Source: Sphingomonas turrisvirgatae (GTDB lineage: Bacteria; Pseudomonadota; Alphaproteobacteria; Sphingomonadales; Sphingomonadaceae). From it: a DNA stretch of 64,000 nt. Location of the stretch: NCBI RefSeq assembly GCF_001721295.1, contig NZ_MDDS01000046.1, positions 1 through 64,000 on the forward strand, given 5' to 3'. The notes below the pieces were generated by a model. That model saw only the letters and a list, made by a program, of their open reading frames with translations. It ran no database searches and was not told the origin of the DNA. Shown here in pieces: positions 17,187 to 26,772 of this stretch. How positions within the stretch are numbered: position 1 is the stretch's first letter; every line of letters starts with the position of its first letter. A program made the position numbers and the translations under genes.

Positions 17187-18170
17187 GTGACCACAGTTGC
17201 TTTCCGGTCCGAGAGTTTCGCACGCGGCGCACGGATGTTGCGGACCGCGCTAGGCGCCGACATCGCCGGGTTTCTCGATGACCCGGGCGTCGTCGAAGTT
17301 ATGCTCAACCCTGATGGCCGTCTGTGGATTGACCGGCTCGCGGGCGGCCTGGAGGATACCGGCGCACGCATCAACGCGGCAGACGGCGAGCGCATCGTCA
17401 GGCTGGTGGCCCACCACGTCGGAGCCGAGGTCCATGGCGGCAACCCGCGGGTCTCGGCCGAACTCCCCGAAACCGGTGAGCGCTTTGAGGGCTTGCTGCC
17501 TCCCGTCGTCGCCGCGCCCAGCTTCGCCATCCGTAAGCCCGCCGTCGCCGTCTTCACCCTGACCGATTATGTCGAGGCGGGGATCATGACCGCCGACCAG
17601 GCCGAGAGTCTCCGCGCTGGCGTTTACGCCCGCAAGAACATCTTGGTGGTTGGCGGGACGTCCACCGGCAAAACGACACTCGTCAACGCCTTGCTCGCCG
17701 AGGTCGCCAGAACCGGCGACCGGGTGGTGCTTATCGAAGACACCCGCGAATTGCAGTGCGCGGCCCCAAATCTGGTGGCGCTACGGACCAAGGACGGCGC
17801 AGCGAGCTTGACCGACCTGGTTCGCTCGGCGCTGCGCCTGCGTCCTGACCGGATCCCGATTGGTGAGGTGCGCGGCGGCGAAGCGCTCGACCTGATCAAA
17901 GCATGGGGCACAGGCCACCCCGGCGGTGTCGGCACCTTACACGCCGGCTCCGCGCTTGGCGCTCTGCGGCGTCTCGAACAGCTCATCCAGGAAGCGGTGA
18001 TCACAGTGCCGCGCGCGCTGATCGCCGAGACCATTGACCTGATCGCTGTTCTCTCCGGCCGCGGCACCACCCGCCGGCTCGCCGAGCTCATGCGCGTCGA
18101 AGGGCTGACCCCGGAGGGCGACTACCGGCTCATCCACCACCTCCAACCTTCGCCAGGAGACCTGCCATGA
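17187..18170 (+). CDS. trbB: TrbB, VirB11-type traffic ATPase
   Basis: A 327-aa secretion ATPase. Walker [10 protein letters not shown] lies at about residues 156-164, then [11 protein letters not shown] (Asp box), [20 protein letters not shown] (Walker B region) and [14 protein letters not shown] (His box), all typical. It powers pilus assembly and transfer as a cytoplasmic hexamer. The start is set at the GTG 17187 ([14 protein letters not shown]), where family similarity begins; the open frame continues back to 16950 but overlaps the previous gene. It opens the trb operon. Confidence 0.92.
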   Translation: MTTVAFRSESFARGARMLRTALGADIAGFLDDPGVVEVMLNPDGRLWIDRLAGGLEDTGARINAADGERIVRLVAHHVGAEVHGGNPRVSAELPETGERFEGLLPPVVAAPSFAIRKPAVAVFTLTDYVEAGIMTADQAESLRAGVYARKNILVVGGTSTGKTTLVNALLAEVARTGDRVVLIEDTRELQCAAPNLVALRTKDGAASLTDLVRSALRLRPDRIPIGEVRGGEALDLIKAWGTGHPGGVGTLHAGSALGALRRLEQLIQEAVITVPRALIAETIDLIAVLSGRGTTRRLAELMRVEGLTPEGDYRLIHHLQPSPGDLP

Positions 18171-18484
18171 CAATGTTCCGTCGCTGCTTGACCGGCGCAG
18201 CAACCTTCGCGCTGCTCGCGATCACAACCGCACCTGCCTACGCCGCCGGCTCCAACATGCCGTGGGAGGCGCCGCTCCAGTCGATCCTGGAGTCAATTCA
18301 GGGACCCGTCGCCAAGATCATCGCGGTGATGATCATCATCGTCACCGGGCTCACGCTCGCTTTTGGCGACACCTCGGGCGGTGCTCGCAAGATGGTCCAG
18401 ATCGTCTTCGGGCTTTCGATCGCCTTCGCGGCCAGCTCGTTTTTCCTTTCCTTCTTCTCGTTCGGCGGCGGGGCGCTGGTCTGA
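18167..18484 (+). CDS. trbC: TrbC, VirB2-type pilin
   Basis: A 105-aa prepilin. A signal peptide is visible (positive start MTMFRRC, hydrophobic core, cleavage near AYAA at about residue 27), followed by two hydrophobic segments (IAVMIIIVTGLTLAFG and IVFGLSIAFAASSFFLSFF). Its precursor is the probable substrate of the TraF peptidase encoded at 11113-11634. It overlaps trbB by four bases. Confidence 0.9.
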   Translation: MTMFRRCLTGAATFALLAITTAPAYAAGSNMPWEAPLQSILESIQGPVAKIIAVMIIIVTGLTLAFGDTSGGARKMVQIVFGLSIAFAASSFFLSFFSFGGGALV

Positions 18485-18756
18485 TGCTTGGCGCAGATGA
18501 ACCCGCCGTCGGCTTCTATGCCCCGGTTCGGCGCAGCCTAACCGAACCAATCCTTCTCGGTGGCGCTCCGCGCTCGCTGGCCATCATCAATGGCACGCTC
18601 GCCGCAGCTCTGGGGCTGGGGTTGCGGCTTTGGCTGGCTGGCCTGCTGATCTGGCTCGTCGGGCACATGGCCGCCGTATGGGCAGCGCGGCGCGACCCCG
18701 CCTTCGTCGACGTGGTGCGCCGCCACCTTCGCTACCCGACCCATTTCGGCGCGTGA
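18484..18756 (+). CDS. trbD: TrbD, VirB3-like membrane protein
   Basis: A 90-aa protein. The N-terminal AVGFYAPVRRSLTEPILLGGAP box and the double membrane segment around residues 34-66 are typical of TrbD/VirB3, which anchors the VirB4-type ATPase to the inner membrane. Its ATG overlaps the trbC stop (TGATG), and its own stop overlaps the trbE start. Confidence 0.9.
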   Translation: MLGADEPAVGFYAPVRRSLTEPILLGGAPRSLAIINGTLAAALGLGLRLWLAGLLIWLVGHMAAVWAARRDPAFVDVVRRHLRYPTHFGA

Positions 18757-21200
18757 GACCGGTCGTGCTGAATCTCTCCGAGTATCGCGGGAAATCCCAA
18801 GCTCTCTCCGATTTTCTGCCGTGGGCGGCATTGGTCGCCGAAGGCGTCATCCTCAACAAGGACGGCAGCTTTCAGCGCACTGCCCGGTTCCGCGGTCCGG
18901 ATCTCGATAGCGCAACACCCGCCGAGTTGGTCTCCACGACCTCACGGCTCAACAATGCCTTGCGGCGTCTTGGCTCCGGATGGGCGATCTTCGTCGAGGC
19001 GCAGCGCCATCCGGCCAGTGCCTATCCGCCTGGCACGTTTCCGGACGGTGTCTCCAATCTCGTCGATTTCGAGCGCAGAGCACAGTTCGACGAAGCGGGC
19101 GCGCACTATGAATCTTCCTATTACCTGTCACTGGTCTGGTTGCCGCCGGCCGAGGACGCGGCACGCGCCGAGGCCTGGCTGTACGAGGGCCGCGAGCAAT
19201 CCGGGATCAACGGTCACGAGCAACTCGCCACCTTCATCGATCGCACCGACCGCGTCCTCAACCTCGTTGACGGGTTCATGCCCGAAACCGCGTGGCTCAG
19301 CGACATTGAGACCCTGACCTATCTGCACGCGACGGTCTCGACCCACCGGCATCAAGTCCGGGTGCCCGAAACCCCCATGCACCTCGACGCCATCCTGGCC
19401 GATCAGGTGCTCACTGGCGGGCTAGAACCTCGCCTGGGTCAGGCTCACCTGCGCACGCTGACCATCATGGGCTTTCCGTCGCAAACCTGGCCGGGTCTGC
19501 TGGACGACCTCAACCGCCTCGCCTTCGATTATCGGTGGGTCACCCGGGCGATCTGCCTCGACAAGACCGACGCGGCGAGAGTCCTGGGCCGTATTCGCCG
19601 CCAATGGTTCGCCAAGCGCAAATCCATCGCCGCGATGCTCAAGGAAATCATGACGAACGAGGCCTCAGCCCTCATGGACAGCGACGCCGCCAATAAGGCC
19701 GTGGACGCCGACATGGCGCTTCAGGAACTCGGCTCTGATCTGGTGGGAGCGGCCTATGTCACCGCAACCGTGACCATCTGGAACGATGACCCTCGCATCG
19801 CCGATGAGCGCCTGAGGCTCGTCGAAAAGGTAATCCAGGGCCGCGACTTCACCTGCATGGTCGAGCGCGTCAACGCCGTCGAGGCCTGGCTCGGCAGCCT
19901 GCCGGGGCACGTTTATGCCAATGTCCGCCAGCCGCCGGTCTCGACCCTGAACCTCGCGCATATGATGCCGTTCTCCGCGGTCTGGGCGGGACCGGAACGC
20001 GACGAGCATTTTGATGCTCCGCCACTCTTTCTGGCCAAGACCGAAGGGTCGACGCCATTCCGCTTTTCGCTCCACGTCGGCGACGTCGGACACACACTGG
20101 TTGTCGGCCCAACGGGCGCCGGCAAGTCGGTGCTATTGGCGCTGATGGCGCTCCAGTTTCGCCGCTATGCCCGGTCGCAGATCTTTGCCTTCGACTTCGG
20201 CGGCTCAATCCGGGCAGCCGCGCTGGCGATGAGTGGTGACTGGCACGACCTTGGCGGCTCACTCGCCGAAGACGCGAGCGAACCGGTCGCCTTGCAGCCG
20301 CTGGCCGGGATCGATGCCGAAGAAGAACGCGCATGGGCGGCCGAGTGGGTTGCCGCCATCCTGGCCCGCGAGAAGATCGACATTACGCCCGACGTAAAGG
20401 AGCATGTCTGGTCGGCGCTCAACAATCTGGCGTCGGCCCCAAAGTCCGAACGCACCCTCACGGGGCTATCGGTCTTGCTCCAGAGCCAGGCGCTCAAACA
20501 AGCGCTCAAGCCCTATTGCGTCGGTGGGCCTTGGGGTCGTCTACTCGATGCCGAGACCGAGCGTGTCGGGTCAGCCGACGTGCTCGCCTTCGAAACCGAA
20601 GGCCTGATCGGCACGGGCGCCGCCGCAGCCGTGCTTGCCTACCTCTTTCACCGGATCGAACATCGTCTGGATGGTCGTCCCACGCTGTTGATCGTCGACG
20701 AAGGCTGGCTTGCCCTCGATGACGAAGGCTTTGCCAGCCAGCTCCGCGAATGGCTGAAGACGCTGCGAAAAAAGAACGCGAGCGTGATTTTCGCCACCCA
20801 ATCGCTCGCCGACATCGACGGTTCGGCGATTGCGCCGGCCATTATCGAGAGTTGCCCGACGCGGCTCTTCCTGCCTAACGAGCGCGCGCTCGAGCCCCAG
20901 ATCGCGACAATCTACGAACGCTTCGGACTCAACGATCGTCAGATCGAGATCCTCAGCCGCGCCACCCCGAAGCGTGACTATTACTGCCAGTCACGCCGCG
21001 GAAATCGTCTGTTCGAGCTGGGTCTGGGCGAGGTGGCGCTCGCCTTCACAGCGGCGTCCAGCAAGGGCGATCAAATCCTCATTGCTCGGCTGATGGCCGA
21101 ACATGGCCCGACCGGCTTTGCCAAGGCCTGGCTTGAGGCCCGCGGCGTCGCTTGGGCGACCGACCTGATCATCACCCCGCAAAAGGAGAAAATGCCATGA
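18753..21200 (+). CDS. trbE: TrbE, VirB4-type ATPase
   Basis: An 815-aa ATPase, the largest of the secretion system. Walker A VGPTGAGKS is near residue 453 and Walker B LLIVDEGWLALDD near residue 650; the N-terminal half is the CagE/TrbE/VirB domain. The start is the GTG at 18753 overlapping the trbD stop (GTGA); the frame is open back to 18630 but that part is read as trbD. It energises pilus biogenesis with TrbB. Confidence 0.93.
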   Translation: MRPVVLNLSEYRGKSQALSDFLPWAALVAEGVILNKDGSFQRTARFRGPDLDSATPAELVSTTSRLNNALRRLGSGWAIFVEAQRHPASAYPPGTFPDGVSNLVDFERRAQFDEAGAHYESSYYLSLVWLPPAEDAARAEAWLYEGREQSGINGHEQLATFIDRTDRVLNLVDGFMPETAWLSDIETLTYLHATVSTHRHQVRVPETPMHLDAILADQVLTGGLEPRLGQAHLRTLTIMGFPSQTWPGLLDDLNRLAFDYRWVTRAICLDKTDAARVLGRIRRQWFAKRKSIAAMLKEIMTNEASALMDSDAANKAVDADMALQELGSDLVGAAYVTATVTIWNDDPRIADERLRLVEKVIQGRDFTCMVERVNAVEAWLGSLPGHVYANVRQPPVSTLNLAHMMPFSAVWAGPERDEHFDAPPLFLAKTEGSTPFRFSLHVGDVGHTLVVGPTGAGKSVLLALMALQFRRYARSQIFAFDFGGSIRAAALAMSGDWHDLGGSLAEDASEPVALQPLAGIDAEEERAWAAEWVAAILAREKIDITPDVKEHVWSALNNLASAPKSERTLTGLSVLLQSQALKQALKPYCVGGPWGRLLDAETERVGSADVLAFETEGLIGTGAAAAVLAYLFHRIEHRLDGRPTLLIVDEGWLALDDEGFASQLREWLKTLRKKNASVIFATQSLADIDGSAIAPAIIESCPTRLFLPNERALEPQIATIYERFGLNDRQIEILSRATPKRDYYCQSRRGNRLFELGLGEVALAFTAASSKGDQILIARLMAEHGPTGFAKAWLEARGVAWATDLIITPQKEKMP

Positions 21201-21940
21201 AACTTCGATTTCGTCCGGCATGGACTGCCGGTCTCGCCGCCCTGACATTGGCCACGTTGCCGATGCCATCTCAGGCCCAGATCACGGTCTGGGACCCGAC
21301 CAACTATACCCAAAACGTCCTGCAGGCCGCGCGCTCGCTCCAGCAGGTCACCAACCAGATCACCTCGCTGCAAAACGAGGCGCAAAGCCTCATCAATCAG
21401 GCCCGCAATCTGGCGAGCCTGCCCTACTCCTCGTTGCAAGAACTCCAGCAGTCGGTCGCTAGGACCCAGCAACTGCTGGGGCAGGCGCAGAGCATTGCCT
21501 ATGACGTGCAGCAGATCGATCGCGCCTTCCAGACCAGCTACGCGCCAGCCAGCGCCTCCAGTTCCGATCAGGCGCTCTTCGCATCGGCCCGCCAGCGTTG
21601 GCAGACATCGGTCAGCGCACTTCAGGATGCGATGCGTGTGCAGGCCGGCGTCGTCGGCAATATCGAAACCAACCGCACGCAGATGGCGGCATTGGTAGGT
21701 TCCAGCCAGTCCGCCACCGGCGCGCTGCAGGCGACCCAAGCCGGCAATCAGCTTCTGGCGCTCCAGGCCCAGCAACTGTCCGATCTGACTGCCGCCGTCG
21801 CGGCGCAGGGGCGTGCGCAAAACCTTGAAGCGGCGCAGCGCGCGGCGGCTGCGGACCAAGGTCGCGAGCAGCTTCGCCGTTTTCTGACTCCGGGTCAGGG
21901 CTACCAGCCCACCGAGGTCACCATGTTCCACGATCGCTGA
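21197..21940 (+). CDS. trbJ: TrbJ, VirB5-like
   Basis: A 247-aa exported protein: signal peptide about residues 1-28 (cleaved near SQAQ) and a mature part that is almost wholly alpha-helical and Gln-rich (WDPTNYTQNVLQAARSLQQV, LQNEAQSLINQARNLASLPY), the pattern of TrbJ/VirB5 pilus-tip or adhesin-like proteins. It overlaps trbE by four bases. Confidence 0.9.
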   Translation: MKLRFRPAWTAGLAALTLATLPMPSQAQITVWDPTNYTQNVLQAARSLQQVTNQITSLQNEAQSLINQARNLASLPYSSLQELQQSVARTQQLLGQAQSIAYDVQQIDRAFQTSYAPASASSSDQALFASARQRWQTSVSALQDAMRVQAGVVGNIETNRTQMAALVGSSQSATGALQATQAGNQLLALQAQQLSDLTAAVAAQGRAQNLEAAQRAAAADQGREQLRRFLTPGQGYQPTEVTMFHDR

Positions 21941-21948
21941 GCGGGCCG

Positions 21949-22296
21949 ATGCGCTGGCCTGCATTGCTCGCCGACAGGCTCCAGCGACCAAAGCCTGGTC
22001 GGATCCTCGTCGTCGGCACTGTCGCGGCGGTGATGGTCGCGATCGCGGGGTGTTTCATGGCGGCCGCCCGCCCCGACAGGCCGGCCGAAAGAAACCCCGC
22101 CACGACGATCGCGCGCGATCCGCTCGAAGCCGAACTGATCCGCTGCAACGACCTGGGTTCGCCCGCGATCGATGATCCAGGCTGCAAACGGGCGTGGTCT
22201 GAAAATCGCCGCCGGTTTCTCGGCGCCCCGAACACGCAGGCGCCAGCCGTCAACGAAAATGCCGGCGCTCCGATTAGCCGACAGGAGCAACGCTGA
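21949..22296 (+). CDS. trbK: TrbK-like entry exclusion lipoprotein
   Basis: A 115-aa protein with one N-terminal membrane segment (about residues 19-40) holding a lipobox-like IAGC (Cys at about residue 35), then a hydrophilic part with RDPLEAELIRCNDLGSPAID and DPGCKRAW, the two-cysteine core of the alternative TrbK family. TrbK proteins block entry of a second related element. Position between trbJ and trbL agrees. Whether it is lipid-modified is uncertain because the signal is long. Confidence 0.78.
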   Translation: MRWPALLADRLQRPKPGRILVVGTVAAVMVAIAGCFMAAARPDRPAERNPATTIARDPLEAELIRCNDLGSPAIDDPGCKRAWSENRRRFLGAPNTQAPAVNENAGAPISRQEQR

Positions 22297-23594
22297 TGCA
22301 GGGCACCGGGGTCATCGACCGCTTTCTGGAAGTCTTTACCCGCTATATCGATAGCGGCTTTGGCTTGCTTCAGGGCGAAGTCGCGTGGTTGGCCTCAACC
22401 CTGATCGTCATCGACGTAACGCTCGCTGCGCTGTTTTGGGCCTGGGGTGCAGACGAGGATATCCTCGCCCGCCTGGTCAAGAAGACCCTTTTCGTGGGTG
22501 CGTTCGCCTTCATTATCGGCAACTGGAACACGCTGGCCCGCATCGTCTTTGAAAGCTTTGCGGGGCTCGGGCTGAAGGCATCGGGCACAGGGCTGACGGC
22601 TGCGGAGTTTCTTCGCCCCGGTCGCGTTGCCCAAGTCGGCTTCGATGCCGGCAGGCCCATCCTGGAGTCCATCTCCGGGCTGATGGGCTACATCAGCTTC
22701 TTCGAGAATTTCATCCAGATCGTCGTCCTGCTGCTGGCCTGGGCGATCGTGCTGCTGTCTTTCTTCATCCTCGCCATCCAGCTCTTCATCAGCTTGATCG
22801 AGTTCAAGCTCGCGACCTTATGCGGCTTCGTGCTCGTGCCCTTTGGCCTGTTCAACAAGACCGCGTTCATGGCTGAACGAGTGCTTGGTCTCGTGATCAG
22901 TTCAGGCGTGAAGGTGCTGGTGCTCGCCGTTGTGGTCGGCATCGGATCGACGTTGTTCGGCGAGTTCACGCAAGGTTTTCAGGCCCAGCCCACAATCGAA
23001 GACGCGATGGCGCTGGTGCTTGCTGCGCTGTCGCTGCTCGGCCTTGGCATTTTTGGCCCCTCGATCGCCAATGGCATCGTCTCGGGCGGCCCGCAGCTTG
23101 GCGCCGGGGCAGCCGTTGGCACTGGACTGGCTGCCGGCGGCGCGCTCCTTGCTGGCGCAGCCGGCGCGCGCATGGCGGGCGGTGCGGCGATGGCGGCCGT
23201 GCGGGGCGGAGCCAGTGTCGCTGGCGGCGCTTCGACGGCCTATCAACTTGGAAGCGCCGCCAAAGGTGGCAGCGTTGCGGGCGGACTATCCGGCGTCGCG
23301 CAAGCCGGGGCTTCCGCAGCGGCCTCGCCGCTCCGCAGAGCAGCCGCTGAGATGGGGCAGCGCTACCAAGCCGGTGGTCGGGCGGCGTTCGAAGCCATGG
23401 GCGGCAAAGTAACCGGAGGGACCGACGCCAGCCCGGCCAACGATGCGGGCTCCGCCTCCGGGGAGCCCGCCTGGGCCAAATCGATGCGTCGACGCCAATC
23501 AGCCGCGCACGGCATCCAGACCGCCATCCATGCCGTCCGTGCCGGCGATGGAGGCGGCGCAGGCTCTTCTGTCAGCATTCGAGAGGGTGAATGA
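22296..23594 (+). CDS. trbL: TrbL, VirB6-type membrane protein
   Basis: A 432-aa polytopic inner-membrane protein with five or six transmembrane segments between about residues 25 and 265, followed by a long Ala/Gly-rich tail (residues 265-400) and a basic end. It forms part of the translocation pore. The ATG overlaps the trbK stop by one base and its stop overlaps trbF by four. Confidence 0.9.
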   Translation: MQGTGVIDRFLEVFTRYIDSGFGLLQGEVAWLASTLIVIDVTLAALFWAWGADEDILARLVKKTLFVGAFAFIIGNWNTLARIVFESFAGLGLKASGTGLTAAEFLRPGRVAQVGFDAGRPILESISGLMGYISFFENFIQIVVLLLAWAIVLLSFFILAIQLFISLIEFKLATLCGFVLVPFGLFNKTAFMAERVLGLVISSGVKVLVLAVVVGIGSTLFGEFTQGFQAQPTIEDAMALVLAALSLLGLGIFGPSIANGIVSGGPQLGAGAAVGTGLAAGGALLAGAAGARMAGGAAMAAVRGGASVAGGASTAYQLGSAAKGGSVAGGLSGVAQAGASAAASPLRRAAAEMGQRYQAGGRAAFEAMGGKVTGGTDASPANDAGSASGEPAWAKSMRRRQSAAHGIQTAIHAVRAGDGGGAGSSVSIREGE

Positions 23595-24277
23595 TGTTCT
23601 TCAAACGACCGTCCAGCCGTTACGGCCGGACGCCCGAACCCGAGACCCCTTATCAACGTGCCGCTCAGGCTTGGGATGACCGCATCGGGTCTGCGCGCAT
23701 CCAGGCTCGCAACTGGCGACTGATGGCGTTCGGCTCGCTGTTCCTGTCTGCCGGCCTGTCCGCTGCCGTCGTTTGGCAAGCCATGTCTGGAACGGTCGTG
23801 CCGTGGGTCGTGCAAGTTGACCGGCTCGGGCAAGCCCAGGCGATCTCGCCAGCAGAGACCGGCTATCGGCCGACCGATCCTCAGATCGCTTGGCATCTCG
23901 CCCGCTTTATCGAGGAAACCCGCTCAATCCCGGCGGACCCGATCGTGCTGCGCCAGAACTGGCTACGCGCCTACGACTATACGACCGATCAAGGCGCGCT
24001 GGCGCTTAACGACTATGCCCGGGTCAACGACCCGTTTGCCAAGGTCGGCAGGGAACAGGTCGCGGTCGATGTCTCCAGTGTCATCCGAGCGTCACCGGGG
24101 AGCTTTCGCGTTGCTTGGGTCGAGCGGCGATACGTCGATGGGGCGCTCGCGGCCACCGAGCGCTGGACGGCCATCCTGACCATCACAATCCAAACCCCTC
24201 GTGACGTCGAGCGCCTGCGCAAGAATCCGCTCGGTGTGTACGTCCATGCCCTCAATTGGTCGAAGGAGCTCGGCTGA
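23591..24277 (+). CDS. trbF: TrbF, VirB8-like
   Basis: A 228-aa bitopic protein: N-terminal PYQRAAQAWDDRIGSARIQA box, one membrane helix at about residues 43-63, and a periplasmic NTF2-like VirB8 domain (WHLARFIEETRSIPADPIVL, TERWTAILTITIQTPRD, NPLGVYVHALNWSKEL). It nucleates assembly of the inner membrane complex. The next gene starts at the TGATG junction. Confidence 0.92.
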   Translation: MMFFKRPSSRYGRTPEPETPYQRAAQAWDDRIGSARIQARNWRLMAFGSLFLSAGLSAAVVWQAMSGTVVPWVVQVDRLGQAQAISPAETGYRPTDPQIAWHLARFIEETRSIPADPIVLRQNWLRAYDYTTDQGALALNDYARVNDPFAKVGREQVAVDVSSVIRASPGSFRVAWVERRYVDGALAATERWTAILTITIQTPRDVERLRKNPLGVYVHALNWSKELG

Positions 24278-25278
24278 TGCGACTGATCCCCGTTACAACC
24301 ATCATGCTTGCGTCGGTATCGCTCGCGGCCTGTTCGCATACCTGGAAGCCGCCGGAGATCACCTATGATCCTGTCGCGGCCCCGCAGCCGGCGACGCCCG
24401 AGGTCGAGCCGCCCAAGCCGGTCGAAATCGTGCAGATTCCGACGCCCTTGCCTCTGCCAGGCCAACTCCAACGCATTCCACCGCCCCCCTCGCAGACACC
24501 GGAGCCGGCCGACCCGCGCGCACGGGTGGAAGCCGCCAATGGCGCGGCCCGCATTCAGCCAAGCCGGTCCGGCTATTTCAACGCGGTTCAGGTCTATCCC
24601 TATTCGGATGGCGCGCTGTACCAAGTGTACACAGCGCCGGGCCAGGTGACCGACATCGCCCTCGAAGCGGGTGAGCAACTGGTCGGCACAGGACCTGTGG
24701 CCGCCGGCGACACGGTGCGCTGGATCATCGGTGATACGGAAAGCGGCAGCGGGCCGACCCGAAGGATCCATATCCTCGTCAAGCCGACGCGCGCCGATCT
24801 TCAGACCAACTTGGTGATCAATACCGATCGCCGGACGTATCATCTCGAACTGCGGGCGGCCGAGCGCACCTACATGGCCAGTGTTTCCTGGTCTTATCCG
24901 CAGGACCAGCTCATCGCCCTACGCCGCCAGAACTCACAAGCACAGGCCGCGGAGACGGCAGCGACCTCGCCGTTGCCGGCGCTGGAGTCGCTGAACTTTC
25001 GCTACCGGATCGAAGGCGACAATCCGGCTTGGCGACCGGTTAGGGCCTTCGACGACGGGCGGCAGGTCTTCATCGAGTTTCCAACTGGCATTGCGCAGGG
25101 CGAGATGCCCCCGCTCTGGATCATCGGCGCACAGGGCAATGCCGAACTGGTGAACTACCGTGTGCGCGGCCGCTACATGGTCGTTGACCGTCTCTTTGGC
25201 GGCGCTGAGCTTCGCCTGGGCGGAGACCGCCAACGGCGCGTCCGTATCGTTCGCATTGACGCGAGGCCGGCATCGTGA
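24277..25278 (+). CDS. trbG: TrbG, VirB9-like lipoprotein
   Basis: A 333-aa protein with a lipoprotein signal (LAAC at residues 16-19) and a Pro-rich linker (about residues 25-80), then a VirB9 domain (YPYSDGALYQVYTAPGQVTD, LVGTGPVAAGDTVRWIIGD, TNLVINTDRRTYHLELR, FDDGRQVFIEFP). It is a component of the outer-membrane core complex with TrbI. The start at 24277 gives the signal directly; the longer frame from 24256 overlaps trbF. Confidence 0.92.
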   Translation: MRLIPVTTIMLASVSLAACSHTWKPPEITYDPVAAPQPATPEVEPPKPVEIVQIPTPLPLPGQLQRIPPPPSQTPEPADPRARVEAANGAARIQPSRSGYFNAVQVYPYSDGALYQVYTAPGQVTDIALEAGEQLVGTGPVAAGDTVRWIIGDTESGSGPTRRIHILVKPTRADLQTNLVINTDRRTYHLELRAAERTYMASVSWSYPQDQLIALRRQNSQAQAAETAATSPLPALESLNFRYRIEGDNPAWRPVRAFDDGRQVFIEFPTGIAQGEMPPLWIIGAQGNAELVNYRVRGRYMVVDRLFGGAELRLGGDRQRRVRIVRIDARPAS

Positions 25279-26519
25279 CCGGCCCCGTTCCTGAGCAAAC
25301 GCCGGACGATCCTCCTCGGCCAGAGCGCGAAATCGCCGCTGAGCTGCGTCTTCGGCCCGACCGGCCCAAGGTCGTCCGCCTTTCGCGAAAAGTGCTCGGC
25401 CTCATCGCGGGCGTTTCGGCCGTCGCCATCGGCGGATCGTTGATATGGGCGCTGCAATCCAGCCGACCGACAACGACCGCCGAGCTTTATAACACCGACA
25501 ACAGGACCACGGCCGACGGCCTGTCGCGGCTGCCTACATCCTATGCCGGGGTGCCTCGTGAAGTGCCGCCGCTCGGGCCGCCGCTCCCCGGCGATCTCGG
25601 ACGCCCCATGCTCAACAACGGCATCCAGCCCGGTCCTATCCCGGGCGCTCCGGCACCCGCGACCGCGCCGGATCCGGAAGCCCAGCGCGTTGCGCAGGAG
25701 CGTCAGCGGATCGCTCAGGAACGCGAGGCCGCTCGCGCCAGTCGACTGTTCGCGGGGGAATCCCGCACGCCCGGCAGCGGTCCTTCAGCCGCTGGGCTCG
25801 AGATGCCGGGAGCGGCGTCGCCGCAATTCGGCGCCCTCGCGGCCGGAAGCGGTCAACCGACACCGCCGCCAAGCGAAGGCGATCGGAGGTCGGCATTCTT
25901 GGGCGGTCCCGCTGACCGGCGCACGATCAGTACCGAAACGCTTCAGGCCCCGGCGAGTCCCTATACCGTGCAAGCGGGCGCTGTGATTGCCGCAGCGATG
26001 GTGACGGGCCTGCGCTCGGACCTGCCCGGCCAGATCACCGCACAAGTCACCGAGAATGTCTATGATGGCCCCACCGGGCGCATCTTGCTCATCCCCCAGG
26101 GTGCCCGACTGATTGGACAGTACGACGCACAGGTCAGTTTCGGCCAATCCCGGGCGCTTCTGGTCTGGAGCCGCCTGATCCTCCCCAACGGCCGCTCGAT
26201 CATCCTGGAGCGTCAGCCCGGTGCCGACGCCTCCGGCTATGCCGGACTTGAAGACAAGGTAGACAACCATTGGGGGCAACTATTCCGGGCCGCGATGCTG
26301 TCCACCCTGCTGAGCGTCGGGTCGGAAGCAGGCACATCCTCGGATGAGAGCGACCTGCTTCAGGCGATACGGCGTGGCGGATCCGACAGCATCAGCCAGA
26401 CAGGACGGCAGATTGTCGGCCGCTCGCTGAGTATCCAGCCCACCATCACCATCCGCCCTGGCTTCCCGGTCCGCGTGATCGTCACCCGCGATCTCGTCCT
26501 CGAACCTTATAGAGGCTGA
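25275..26519 (+). CDS. trbI: TrbI, VirB10-like
   Basis: A 414-aa protein starting with GTG in the trbG stop. One membrane helix lies at about residues 42-62, then a Pro/Gln-rich linker (residues 90-210) and the VirB10 beta-barrel domain (VQAGAVIAAAMVTGLRSDLP, GRILLIPQGARLIGQYDAQV, RLILPNGRSIILERQPGADA). It spans both membranes and joins TrbG to the ATPases. Confidence 0.93.
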   Translation: MTGPVPEQTPDDPPRPEREIAAELRLRPDRPKVVRLSRKVLGLIAGVSAVAIGGSLIWALQSSRPTTTAELYNTDNRTTADGLSRLPTSYAGVPREVPPLGPPLPGDLGRPMLNNGIQPGPIPGAPAPATAPDPEAQRVAQERQRIAQEREAARASRLFAGESRTPGSGPSAAGLEMPGAASPQFGALAAGSGQPTPPPSEGDRRSAFLGGPADRRTISTETLQAPASPYTVQAGAVIAAAMVTGLRSDLPGQITAQVTENVYDGPTGRILLIPQGARLIGQYDAQVSFGQSRALLVWSRLILPNGRSIILERQPGADASGYAGLEDKVDNHWGQLFRAAMLSTLLSVGSEAGTSSDESDLLQAIRRGGSDSISQTGRQIVGRSLSIQPTITIRPGFPVRVIVTRDLVLEPYRG

Positions 26520-26523
26520 ACCG

Positions 26524-26772
26524 ATGACAATGCTCAAACTCGGCGCGCTGGTTGATGACCGCCCGGTTCGTCTGACGATCGAACTGCCCGCTGCAATTCA
26601 CCGTGACCTGACCGCCTATGCCGACGTCTTGGCGCGGGAGACCGGCACGAAGACCGAGCCGACCAAGTTGATCGCGCCAATGCTAGCGCGGTTCATGGCT
26701 TCGGATCGCGCTTTCGCCAAAGCCCGTCGGGCTAAGGCTCAGCCCTCGGGCGACGGCGACGGCTCGACATAG
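26524..26772 (+). CDS. DUF2274 protein
   Basis: An 82-aa protein (MTMLKLGALVDDRPVRLTIE, LPAAIHRDLTAYADVLARET) of the DUF2274 family, which closes trb operons in many ICEs. The fold pattern is ribbon-helix-helix-like, so DNA binding is possible. The last 34 bases overlap the convergent LysR gene. Confidence 0.85.
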   Translation: MTMLKLGALVDDRPVRLTIELPAAIHRDLTAYADVLARETGTKTEPTKLIAPMLARFMASDRAFAKARRAKAQPSGDGDGST